Made by a program: the position numbers and the translations under genes
DNA from: [Scytonema hofmanni] UTEX 2349
Lineage (GTDB): Bacteria; Cyanobacteriota; Cyanobacteriia; Cyanobacteriales; Nostocaceae
Reading direction: 5' to 3'
DNA length: 64,000 nucleotides
NCBI RefSeq assembly: GCF_000582685.1
Contig: NZ_ALWD01000163.1
Span: 113,070-177,069, forward strand
Part shown: positions 38,836 to 48,051 of the stretch, one piece after another
Position numbering within the stretch: position 1 is the first letter of the stretch
Layout of the letters: each line of letters starts with the position of its first letter
The notes under the pieces: generated by a model
The model's database searches: none
What the model was told of the DNA's origin: nothing
The model's input: only the letters and a program-made list of their open reading frames with translations

Positions 38836-41800
38836 GCTAGTTCACCTCTATCATTAGAAATATGGAGTGAGAAAATTAGGTTATCTATTGGGAGTAACCC
38901 ATCCATAAAGTAAACTTCTACTAAAGCCGAATTACCTGCCATTTCTGCTGGTGCAACTAAAGTAAACCAACCTAAATAATTTCCTGTGGGAGCTAAACTC
39001 ATAGTAATTGTTGAATCCGGAGTTACCTGTAATCCGAAAGTCCTAACATAAACTTGTAAATTTTCAAACATTAAATTCTCCGCAACTTGCATGACTCGTT
39101 CCTCGTGCCATACTGGTGGAGTACGACGAACGCTGAGACGAAAACGTAGCGGTACACCTACTGGCATTGGTTCATCGATATCTCGACCAATAGGTTCAAC
39201 GACTGCGTAGCCTTTGCCTTCTACTGGTAGATAAGGACGCGCCATTGGGTCGCCAAACAGAACGTAAGCTAGCCAGTCGAGGGAATCAGGTGCAGCTGCA
39301 CGGGCTAACTGACGGCTAGTATAAAAAGCTTCGCCCAAGGAAGCGCCAGCCCACAGACGGTTGTAAAAGCAGCTAATAAAAGCAGCTTCTACTGCTGGTT
39401 CTACAGCCCAGAGTGAGCCAGTGAAGCCGCTACATCCAGCACGGATAAAGGCGGATGCCCATGTGTTTTCTAATGCTGTCAATTCTGGTATATCGATTTT
39501 TACGTAACTCAAGGTGACAAATGGACGATTGCGCCGCAGGTTTAGTTTAGCGGGACGCATTTGGAGTTCTATGTCTTCTGTATCGTTGATATTATCTAAG
39601 GTTACGGGAGCGTTACGAAGGTTGGCTGCATCTGAGGATTGACTGTAGCGAATTAAATGCAGACCCCGTATAGCTTCAGTGGAATCATGCAATACACCTG
39701 CTGGTAAAGGCTGGGGTAGAGGTGCGCCAGGGGCTTCGAGGAGAGTAGCCCAGAGTTGAGGTTGTTCGACGTTGGCGTAATGAGCGACGTTAACCGCACC
39801 TACGGGAAATTCGTAGGGTCTAGTGTCGTTTAATTCTTGTAGCCAACGACCAATGATGAAGCGATCACACAAAAATCTTTGACCATCATATAATAATTCC
39901 CAAGGTATCCAAGCTTCTTGGTCGGCGACAATTAAAAGTGTAAAAGTGGAATTTTGGGGTATTAAACTGCGAAACTCGCTTTGCAGTTCTATGGGGATGA
40001 TTTGCCCAAACAGGTATTGACCAAGGGAAATTAAACGAGATTTTCCCTCAGTGGGCAAACTACCAGATATATTTTCCAGTGTAGCTGCTAACAATCCCCG
40101 CGTCTGTTCTATCCAACTGCTAGAAAATGAATCTGATGTACAAATATTGTTACCAGGAAATACTAAGGGAAAGCGGAAGCTTTTCAGTTGGTATTGGAAT
40201 TTATAGGTGGAGTTTGTTTCGTTCCAGATTGTTTGGATGCGGAGAATGAAATCTGGTTGGGGGACGGGACGGGGTTGGGTGGTGATGCGTTGAGGCGTGA
40301 AGGTTGCTTCGTCAATGTCGGCGACTTGGATTTGAGTTTCTAGTTTTGTCTCGAAGGTGTCGCCTCGGTAGAGTTCGGCTGTGATGGTGGCGGAACCGGG
40401 GCGGAGGGCGGTGAGGCGGAAGCGGGCGGTTTGGGTTTCTTGGGCAGTGTCGGGATCGAGGGGTAAGCTGGCGGTGTTGTCGCTGTTGAGTTGGAATCTG
40501 GGGGCGTTAAGGATTACATTAAGTTCACTACCAATAGCATCATTGTGGGAAATTTGAAGTGTATAAGTTTCACTTTTGGTAATTTCAGCTTGATTGAGAT
40601 TGACTGATATTTCTATCTCTTCACCAACACTAACTGTTTTTTGAGGAGTAGTGATTAAGACATTACAGCGCTGATTTGTACGCGCTGTTTCTGTGTAGAT
40701 GTTGCTATTTCCCTCTACCACTACGCGCTGTTGATTTGTACGCGCTGTTTCTGTGTAGATGTTGCTATTTCCCCCTACCACTACGCGCTGGGAGTTCAAC
40801 CATGATTGAAATTTTTGCGTTTCTGCTAAAACTGGGTTGACCGCAAACCAAACTCCTTGATGATCGCGGTATTCAAAGACAAACAAACTTCTTAACAAAG
40901 TGTGATATTCGATATCACCTCGAACCCGCTGCTGTTGCACCACTTGAAAAATTAATTCCCACTCGTGCGGATCGATTGCGTTAGCACGATAATCACGCTG
41001 TCTTTGAATCACAAGTTCCACACAATCGCGATCGAAAGGTCGATCTTGTTCTCGCAAACAGTCGTACAACAATCCTAACAAGTCGCGTACATGACCACCA
41101 CTGATCAGACACAACCGATCTAAAGTTTCCTGACTGTCAAATACCTCTGTTATCAAGTTTAACCTTTGTTCTGGGTGAATATCAGGAAAAGCTCTAGCTA
41201 AAACCATTTGACGCATCAAAGTTAGTCCAGGAGTGTAAACCTCCCCAGTTCGCGATCGCACGGGTATCATCGGCAATACTTTAGGGGCCACACCACCACC
41301 TAAACGTTGCTGTAGTTCAGCGCTATCGTTAGAGAAAGTTAAAGCTAAAGGAATCGTGTAAACTACATGACAGTTGAGTTTACGTAACTGTTCACCCCGC
41401 TGGATAAATAAATATTCTGGCAGCGATCGCCCAGATGGTAAAGGTCTAATTGCCACTCTGTCCAAATTATCGACAATTACGACTAATCCTTTTTTACCTC
41501 TAGCTTTAAGTTCAGAGTTCGCACGGTCTAGCAGTTCTTTATTAATTGACTGCAAAATATTTCCCGTGCGCGGATCGAGATAATCGCGTAAACGACGCCG
41601 TAATTGCGGACTTTCTTTGGTTTTCGCAGTAATTTTCGCAATACCAACAGATAATTCACCTTCATATTCTAGGTCAATTGGTGTTTGCATAAAATCTATA
41701 ACTTCCGTAAACAACTTAGTAAAATAACTAGGTTTGATACGGATTTTGATTGCTTCTAGACTTTCACTCACCTGACCAGCGATCGCTAGTAAAATATCAG

Positions 41801-42110
41801 TCACATCTACATCTGCCATTTCTAGGACATGAGTAGACTCAAAATAGACCACATGAAACTTTTGCTCCTCTAACTCAGCTTGGAGTCGCAACAACTCGGT
41901 TGACTTTCCACAGCCAAGATGACCTGTAAATAGCTGACAGGTTGGGATATGCGGTGATATCCGCGTAATGGTACGCTGCAAAGCTTCGATGATTTTACCA
42001 CCCCGCACTGAGGCAAAATCAATATAATATCGGCGATCGCGCAGATTTCCCATCATTAGAGGTCTGCTCGGATTACAAGCCTGATAAAATCTTTCAAAAT
42101 CTAGGAGCAT
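38832..42110 (-). CDS. AAA-type NTPase with beta-sandwich domain and degenerate C-terminal CHAT (cassette A)
   Basis: Residues 1-400 hold a P-loop NTPase: Walker A GHLGCGKST (63-71), Walker B GLVVIVDNLDRV (about 215-226) and a winged-helix-like end, close to ORC/AAA sensors. Then a 20-residue tandem duplication (about 440-480), a bacterial Ig-like beta sandwich (about 485-600), and a CHAT-like fold (about 615-960). The last has RYSQ where CHAT enzymes have ACHG, and LSYVK where they have NACQ, so both catalytic residues are gone. The DPMARPYLPVEGKGYAVVEP end matches the gene at 43597. The start ATG 42110 has an AGGA stretch before it. It probably senses and controls the CHAT protease encoded next. 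Confidence 0.8.
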   Translation of the reverse strand: MLLDFERFYQACNPSRPLMMGNLRDRRYYIDFASVRGGKIIEALQRTITRISPHIPTCQLFTGHLGCGKSTELLRLQAELEEQKFHVVYFESTHVLEMADVDVTDILLAIAGQVSESLEAIKIRIKPSYFTKLFTEVIDFMQTPIDLEYEGELSVGIAKITAKTKESPQLRRRLRDYLDPRTGNILQSINKELLDRANSELKARGKKGLVVIVDNLDRVAIRPLPSGRSLPEYLFIQRGEQLRKLNCHVVYTIPLALTFSNDSAELQQRLGGGVAPKVLPMIPVRSRTGEVYTPGLTLMRQMVLARAFPDIHPEQRLNLITEVFDSQETLDRLCLISGGHVRDLLGLLYDCLREQDRPFDRDCVELVIQRQRDYRANAIDPHEWELIFQVVQQQRVRGDIEYHTLLRSLFVFEYRDHQGVWFAVNPVLAETQKFQSWLNSQRVVVGGNSNIYTETARTNQQRVVVEGNSNIYTETARTNQRCNVLITTPQKTVSVGEEIEISVNLNQAEITKSETYTLQISHNDAIGSELNVILNAPRFQLNSDNTASLPLDPDTAQETQTARFRLTALRPGSATITAELYRGDTFETKLETQIQVADIDEATFTPQRITTQPRPVPQPDFILRIQTIWNETNSTYKFQYQLKSFRFPLVFPGNNICTSDSFSSSWIEQTRGLLAATLENISGSLPTEGKSRLISLGQYLFGQIIPIELQSEFRSLIPQNSTFTLLIVADQEAWIPWELLYDGQRFLCDRFIIGRWLQELNDTRPYEFPVGAVNVAHYANVEQPQLWATLLEAPGAPLPQPLPAGVLHDSTEAIRGLHLIRYSQSSDAANLRNAPVTLDNINDTEDIELQMRPAKLNLRRNRPFVTLSYVKIDIPELTALENTWASAFIRAGCSGFTGSLWAVEPAVEAAFISCFYNRLWAGASLGEAFYTSRQLARAAAPDSLDWLAYVLFGDPMARPYLPVEGKGYAVVEPIGRDIDEPMPVGVPLRFRLSVRRTPPVWHEERVMQVAENLMFENLQVYVRTFGLQVTPDSTITMSLAPTGNYLGWFTLVAPAEMAGNSALVEVYFMDGLLPIDNLIFSLHISNDRGELA
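40673..40790 (-). repeat. Tandem duplication of a 60-bp unit in the AAA-CHAT* gene
   Basis: Bases 40673-40732 and 40733-40790 are the same 60-nt unit apart from one base (40714 versus 40774), which changes Gly to Glu. Each codes for a 20-residue copy around VVVxGNSNIYTETARTNQQR. The 60-nt length keeps the frame. Confidence 0.85.
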
Positions 42111-42394
42111 TAGCAATTTTCCTACAGGTTTTATAACTAAAACCTGTCTTGGCTACACAAATTACCCATATCAATCAAATAGAGCATTAATTTGTTATTA
42201 TATGTCGATTACTTCGGCAAATTACGAGAGTTTAGCATAGGGTTTAATTGAATGAACACGACCCAGACAGGTGCGTAGTCCATGAATGTATGGATTGGGT
42301 TGAGGAACGAAACAGACCATTCTCAAGAACTCAATGGGTTTCGTTATAGCCTTACTTGTCCTACAAATAATTGCGCCGACTTACTTAGAACCTA

Positions 42395-43600
42395 CTACTG
42401 GTGATAAATGCCTACCCGATAACCTGCCGGACTATAAACCCCATAAGCCAACCCCAAAGGATTATTAAACTCCTTCAAAAAATACCATCTCGTTGCCCGT
42501 AGAGCCTCCCCAATTGTCATAATCTTAACGACTTTCTCCCCAGTTATTTCATTCTCCACCACCATCCCCCGCAGAAAAAACTCATAAAACACCTTCGCAA
42601 ACGCCGCCGCGAACATATCCGGTACAGGACAAGCTGTAGCAATCACCGCCGCCGCACCATGCTGAATAAACACCTTGGGTAAATTGAAAGTCCTCCGTAA
42701 CTCATCCACACCCCCAGCCGACTGACAAGCATTGAGAAACACCAACGGCTGACAGAGAAATTTCCCCTGGCGCAACAAAAATTTGTAAGTTTCTAACTCT
42801 AGCACCAAGCCATTTTCTGTTATCTCTTCATCTTGAATAAAAGAAATCAGTAGCTTATCACCCAGTTTACTTTCCTTACAATGGCAAGCAAAATGCAACA
42901 TATTATGGCTAGCCTTGTAAAGATACTTGAGCAAATCATCACCCAAAGGATCGCTGGATTTACCATTAGTCAAATTGCAAGCTGTCCCCAGCAATGTGAA
43001 GCGGTCTTTTCCTGTCACCCTCACCAACCTTTCAATTTCTGGTCTTTCCTTTTTATGAGCATGAAGCAACCTGTGATGCAAGCAAAATAACATATCAGAA
43101 GGTTGTGCTTGCTCCAAGACATAATCTGCAATATCTTTTTCTGGGTTGAGAATCCGAGCCGGGGTGTAGCGCATTCCCCAAAACATTTCAGGATTTCCCT
43201 GTTCATAGTCCTCTTCAGTTCCCTCAAACAAAACCTCCCAAGGAAAGGGCATAACTTCAGAAACAAAGGTAGGAGCTACATTTTGATTTAGGCGACTAGT
43301 AAGAATTTTATTTGGTCTATCTTCACCAAAAAATGATTGGTAAGCTGTTCTTCCCCATTCGGCTAATTTGATTAAATATTGATGGCATAAACCCGCATCT
43401 AATACGAGGCTTTTTTATTTATTAAGAGTTATTCTTAAAGCATCAAAACAATCTAAAATTTCTTCTGTCAGTACTTCCAAAACTTTATTATCAGGTTTAG
43501 GAAAGCTCCACCGACCAATTGAGTAGTAATCTTTATCGATGATAATTTCTAAGCAAGAACTAGCCAAGTTTACACCAACTGGACTGCCAATTCCTCTCAT
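42395..43600 (-). pseudogene. CHAT protease of cassette B with one in-frame TAA
   Basis: From the ATG at 43600 (overlapping the upstream stop, ATGA) one frame runs through 402 codons with a single TAA at 43415-43417. The sequence on both sides aligns with the cassette A protease (for example HQYLIKLAEWGRTAYQ against QNYLIKLARCGQDAYK, and FPWEV). The protease part is intact: His in LHFACHC, Cys in FLNACQSAGG, and the NNPLGLAYGVYSP end. Translation could restart at ATG 43252, giving 285 residues with the whole CHAT core. So it is a pseudogene, a readthrough case, a shortened gene or a sequencing error; I cannot tell which. Confidence 0.75.
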
Positions 43601-46600
43601 TGCGCTTCACCGTCCTGCTTAACAATATTCAGTGCAAAACGCAAATTGTGAACAGGTTCCACACCGTCCTCAAAGTAAACCTGAACTAAAACTGAGCGAC
43701 TTTCCATTTCAGTAGGGACAGTAAGCGTAAACCAACCTAAATAATCTCCCGTGGCTGTGCGTGTCATAAGTATTGAATCACCAGGAGTAACCTGCAATCC
43801 GGACGTGACGATAAAAACACGTAAATCATCAAAACTTAAATCTTCAGCCACCTCCATTAATCGATTCTCGTACCATACAGGAGGGGTACGGCGCAGGCTA
43901 ACGCGAAACCTGACTGTGCTTCCTGGGGATACTAGGTCGTCAATTTCTTGACCTATAGGTTCCACAACCGCATATCCCTGTCCCTGCACAGGTCGGTAAG
44001 GACGCGCCATTGGGTCGCCAAATAATACATAAGCCAGCCAGTCCAATGATTCCGGGACAACGGTTTTAGCCAATCTGCGAGCTGTTTGGAACGCCACACC
44101 CAAAGTTTGCCCTGCCCAAATGCTGTGATAAAAAGCACTAACAAAAGCTGCTTCCACATTTGGTTGCACCGCCCAGAGGGAACCAACAAAGGCGCTACAA
44201 CCTGCTCTGACAAAGGTAGAAGCCCAGGTTTGCTCTAATGGTGTTAATTCCGGTTGTCCTGCATTTAGATAACTCAAAGATACAAGAGGATGATTGCGAC
44301 GCAGACTCAGCTTGGCTGGTTGCACCTCACGCTCAATATCCTGAATATCGCTACTGCTATTAACCCCCACTGGCGCATCCTGGCGGTTTGTTGTGTCCAC
44401 AGATTGACCATAGCGAATTAAATGCAAGCCACGTATTAATTCAAACAAACTAATATCATTAAATATACCAGCTTGCATGGAAATAGGTGGCGGCGCTCCT
44501 GATGATTGCAAAAGCTCAGTCCAAAGTTCCGGTTGTTCCACACTAGCATAATGGGCAACATTGACCGCACCCACAGGAAACTCATAGGGTCGTGCTTTTT
44601 CTAACTCCCAAAGCCACCGCCCAATAATAAAGCGATCGCCTAAAAATTTCTGCCCATCATGCAACAGTTCCCAAGGAAACCAAGCATCCTGGTCAGCTAA
44701 TATCAGTAAAGTAAAAGGGCGGTTGAAACCTGCTATGGCGCGAAAGGTATTTTGCAGTTCTTCTGGGAGTAAGGATTGAAATAAGTACTGACCGAGAGAA
44801 ACAAGGCGAGAATGGAAATCTTCTCTAAGGCTACTTGCTGCTTCCTCAATGGTAGTTTTTAATAATGAGTGCGATCGCTCGACCCAAGTAGCAGATAAAG
44901 ACTGTGAATTGTAGTCAACGTCATCCGCGAATAGCAGGCGTTGTTGATAGCTATCGATGTGATAATTGAAAGTACACGCGGAGATATCTGCGTTCCAAGT
45001 AGTACGCACTTGGAGAATTATATCTGGTTGGGAAACGGGACGCGATCGGGCAGCGATGAGTGGGCGTAGTTCTATTTCTTCAAATGCAGTAACTTCTACT
45101 TCTGTTTGGAGAGTTGTTTTGTAAGTTTCTCCACAGTAAAGTTCTGCTTTGATTGTCGTTTTACCTGGACGCAGGGCGGTAAGATTGAAAGTTGCGGTTT
45201 GGGTTATGTTGGCAGTATCGGAGTCGAGAGGTAAGCTTGTGGTATTGTCACTATTAAATTGAAAGCCAAGCGCGGTGAGAAATATGTTGAGTTCGTTACC
45301 GGTAGCTTCGTCTTGCGTAATTTGAAGCAAATAACCTTCTTTTGTATTTTGAACTTGCCTCAAATTAATTGAAAGTTCTATTTTTCCGGCAACTGTTGTC
45401 ACTGATTGTGATGTAGTTATTAAAATTTCATAAGCTACTGTTGTTTCTAAAAGGAGCATCTGATGGGCAATAACATACGCCTGATACCCACGAGTATCTA
45501 TGAAAGCAAAAATAACTTTCTCCAGCCGACTTCCATTTTCTAGGTGACTTGCTACAGTTTTTAATATTTTAAAAGCTAAATTATCTGCGCTTAAATTTGC
45601 CAGACCAGTACCTACAGAAGGAAATGCTATTGTCCGGACATTACTTAAGCTTTCAGCTTTATTTAAAGCTGCTCTGATTGCTTGCAATACTGTCGCTTCC
45701 GTCGCATTTGCATTTACATCAATTGGCATATGGAATAAGTAGCAAGCAGAGAAAAGTTCTGCATCAGTGACAAATATTTCACCAATCGATAACCTTGGCG
45801 GATTAGCCAATATTTGAAATAAATTAGATGTAGATGCCACTCTTTCAAGAATCTGCTGACTGAGGTTTCCTCCAAAACCAAAAGTTGTATTTGTAGGTCT
45901 TACAATAACGTCTACTTCTAAATCTAGAATGTTTGCTCTAAGCAGTTCAATACTCGCAAGTGCTTTATTACGGGTGATAGGTTGAGGCAAACTGGTATAT
46001 TCAACTTCCTCCCTCTGGTAATGCTCTAAAAGATAGTGAGCATTACTAAGTTTTTCTCGAACGCTTAAACATTCATCGGGAAATTGATCATGTGTGTAAA
46101 TTTCTAGTGCATCTTGATAAAAAAGAATAGCGTATTCAATATTATTTAAGCAATTTATATTATCTAAACTATCATCATGTATTTTTTCATATGCATTTCC
46201 AATATTCATGCAGGTATCTGCCCATTTATAGGGAAATGCTTCACGAGTATAAACTTTTAGTGCAGCTTGATAGCAAGCGATCGCCGTTTGGAGATTTTCT
46301 GCTTTGTTTCCTCTAATTCTTTCACTAAAAGCTAGTCCCAAATTATTTTGAGTTTTAGCCCATTGTTCAGGGAAAGATTCACGGTTACATATTTCCAATA
46401 ATGAGGTGTAGACTGCTATGGCACTTTCTATATTTTCTGTTCTATCTCCCTGTGTTGTCTCAAAATAAGCTCCACCCAAATTACTAAGAGATATCACCTC
46501 TCCGTAGCGATCGCCTATCTCCTGTGCAATAGTTGACGACATTTGATAACATTCAATCGCCTGCTGGTACTGTTCCAGAAAGTGGTAAGCATTACCCAAA

Positions 46601-47418
46601 TTGCTCAGGGATATAGCTTCACTGGAGCGATCGCCTATCTCCCGTGCAATAGTTAACGACATTTGATAACATTCAATCGCCCGTTGGTACTGTCCCAGTG
46701 AAAAGTAAGCATTGCCTAAAACGATTAAGGAAGTACCTTCGCCTTCGCGATCGCCTATTTCTCTAGATATCACCAAAGACTGCTGGTAGAGAGCGATCGC
46801 CTGTTCTACTTCCCCTTTGTTGGCGTAGATACCTGCAAGTTGGTGCAAGGTGGCGGCTTCACTTTGGACATCGCCGATTTGTTCTGTAAGAGCAAGAGAT
46901 TGTTGAAAAAGGGCGATCGCTTTTGGTATGTCCCGTTGGTGGGCGAATACCTGTGCCATGTTGTTGAGGATAGTGGCTTTACCTTTGACATCGCCTATTT
47001 GCTCACATATTTCCAAAGATTGCTCATAATCATGAATTGCTTCCTCAATTCGCCCTAAGTTAGTTAGTGCCTCGCCTCGATAAAGCCAAGCCTCGTAAAA
47101 GTCTGGTTTAATTTCTATAGCTTTATCGTATGATGCGATCGCTTCTTCATATCTTCCAGATTTAATGTTTGCGTTACCGCGTTCAAAGTACAGTTCAGGG
47201 TTATCATCTACTAATTCTTGCCAATCGAGCTCCAATTTTTGGCATATTTCTAGAAAAACTGAACTTTGAATGGGTTGGCCACTAAAAAAGCGTGTCAAAG
47301 TCGTCAAAGATAGCCCCAACTCTTCAGCAATATCTTTTTGACGTGCATATCCACTACGTCTTAAAGCTAACTTGAGAGTTTCAATCGAATTTTGGCTAAC
47401 TTTGAGCGATCGCGCCAT
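43597..47418 (-). CDS. HTH-TPR-macro protein with degenerate CHAT (cassette B)
   Basis: A 1273-residue mosaic. Residues 1-70 form an XRE-type HTH (QKDIAEELGLSLTTLTRFFSG). TPR repeats run from about 75 to 470. A macro-like domain at about 490-640 has the VDVIVRPTNTTFGFGGNLSQ ligand loop and the PSVGTGLANL segment. An Ig-like beta sandwich follows (about 650-760), then a CHAT-like fold (about 780-1150) with the catalytic residues lost: RYGQ in place of ACHG, and LSYLN in place of NACQ. The C-terminal end matches the cassette A large protein. Macro domains bind ADP-ribose-type ligands, so the protein may sense NAD-derived signals and gate the CHAT protease encoded downstream (inference). The start ATG 47418 has no clear ribosome binding site. 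Confidence 0.8.
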   Translation of the reverse strand: MARSLKVSQNSIETLKLALRRSGYARQKDIAEELGLSLTTLTRFFSGQPIQSSVFLEICQKLELDWQELVDDNPELYFERGNANIKSGRYEEAIASYDKAIEIKPDFYEAWLYRGEALTNLGRIEEAIHDYEQSLEICEQIGDVKGKATILNNMAQVFAHQRDIPKAIALFQQSLALTEQIGDVQSEAATLHQLAGIYANKGEVEQAIALYQQSLVISREIGDREGEGTSLIVLGNAYFSLGQYQRAIECYQMSLTIAREIGDRSSEAISLSNLGNAYHFLEQYQQAIECYQMSSTIAQEIGDRYGEVISLSNLGGAYFETTQGDRTENIESAIAVYTSLLEICNRESFPEQWAKTQNNLGLAFSERIRGNKAENLQTAIACYQAALKVYTREAFPYKWADTCMNIGNAYEKIHDDSLDNINCLNNIEYAILFYQDALEIYTHDQFPDECLSVREKLSNAHYLLEHYQREEVEYTSLPQPITRNKALASIELLRANILDLEVDVIVRPTNTTFGFGGNLSQQILERVASTSNLFQILANPPRLSIGEIFVTDAELFSACYLFHMPIDVNANATEATVLQAIRAALNKAESLSNVRTIAFPSVGTGLANLSADNLAFKILKTVASHLENGSRLEKVIFAFIDTRGYQAYVIAHQMLLLETTVAYEILITTSQSVTTVAGKIELSINLRQVQNTKEGYLLQITQDEATGNELNIFLTALGFQFNSDNTTSLPLDSDTANITQTATFNLTALRPGKTTIKAELYCGETYKTTLQTEVEVTAFEEIELRPLIAARSRPVSQPDIILQVRTTWNADISACTFNYHIDSYQQRLLFADDVDYNSQSLSATWVERSHSLLKTTIEEAASSLREDFHSRLVSLGQYLFQSLLPEELQNTFRAIAGFNRPFTLLILADQDAWFPWELLHDGQKFLGDRFIIGRWLWELEKARPYEFPVGAVNVAHYASVEQPELWTELLQSSGAPPPISMQAGIFNDISLFELIRGLHLIRYGQSVDTTNRQDAPVGVNSSSDIQDIEREVQPAKLSLRRNHPLVSLSYLNAGQPELTPLEQTWASTFVRAGCSAFVGSLWAVQPNVEAAFVSAFYHSIWAGQTLGVAFQTARRLAKTVVPESLDWLAYVLFGDPMARPYRPVQGQGYAVVEPIGQEIDDLVSPGSTVRFRVSLRRTPPVWYENRLMEVAEDLSFDDLRVFIVTSGLQVTPGDSILMTRTATGDYLGWFTLTVPTEMESRSVLVQVYFEDGVEPVHNLRFALNIVKQDGEAQ

Positions 47419-48051
47419 ACATTAAATGGTGGGTTACTTGGTCGCAATTAAGATTATTCTAATGATTATTCAGTTTTCTGTCTCATTTGTCACCATAAAT
47501 TTACCGCAGTAACGCCTCCTGCATAGCTAAGATGGGAGATTAGGCAAACAAGTCTGACACTGTACCATTAACCTGCGGAGGTTACGAGCGTTCGCCCAGG
47601 AGCGTTGCCGCAGGCATCAAAGCTTTGTAAGAGAGGCTGTCCATTCTTATCTATCATTTGTGATACCCCACAAAAATAGCGGGTTGTTAATTTGGCAGAA
47701 CATAACTTTACCAATTCACCCATTCTCTATTTGATGAGTGAATTTTTTTGTTTGTCAATTTTCATTTCTATTTATTTATAAAACAGGTAATTAAGTAATT
47801 TTACTAATAATTAATATTATCTTCATGTAACTTGCGAGAAGCTTTACAATTAATAACTGTGTGTTTACGAATATTGAAAATAGCAAATAAAGAGACATTA
47901 CTTTTGATATAAATTATCTAAAACTAAAGGCTGATAACACTTGCTTTAAAGCTCTAGGATACTGAAATTACAAAGCGAAAAAAGTAACGATTTATCAGCT
48001 TTAGCAGCGAAACATTGACTGTTTCCTTAAAGAACTGAAAGTTTTTAGTAA
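47419..48051. other. 633-base intergenic region, no credible gene
   Basis: The region between the divergent genes is AT-rich apart from a GC-rich palindromic patch at about 47585-47620 that resembles a small dispersed repeat. It must hold the promoters of both flanking genes, but I saw no convincing -35/-10 pair. Confidence 0.5.

Noticed and set aside
42306..42345. AACGAAAC/GTTTCGTT inverted repeat upstream of the AAA-CHAT gene
   Set aside because: Short arms without a T run; probably a scattered cyanobacterial repeat rather than a regulator site.
43415..43417. Possible programmed recoding at the TAA in the cassette B CHAT gene
   Set aside because: The frame is the same on both sides, so frameshifting does not apply, and no downstream structure for readthrough was evident; a plain nonsense change is simpler.
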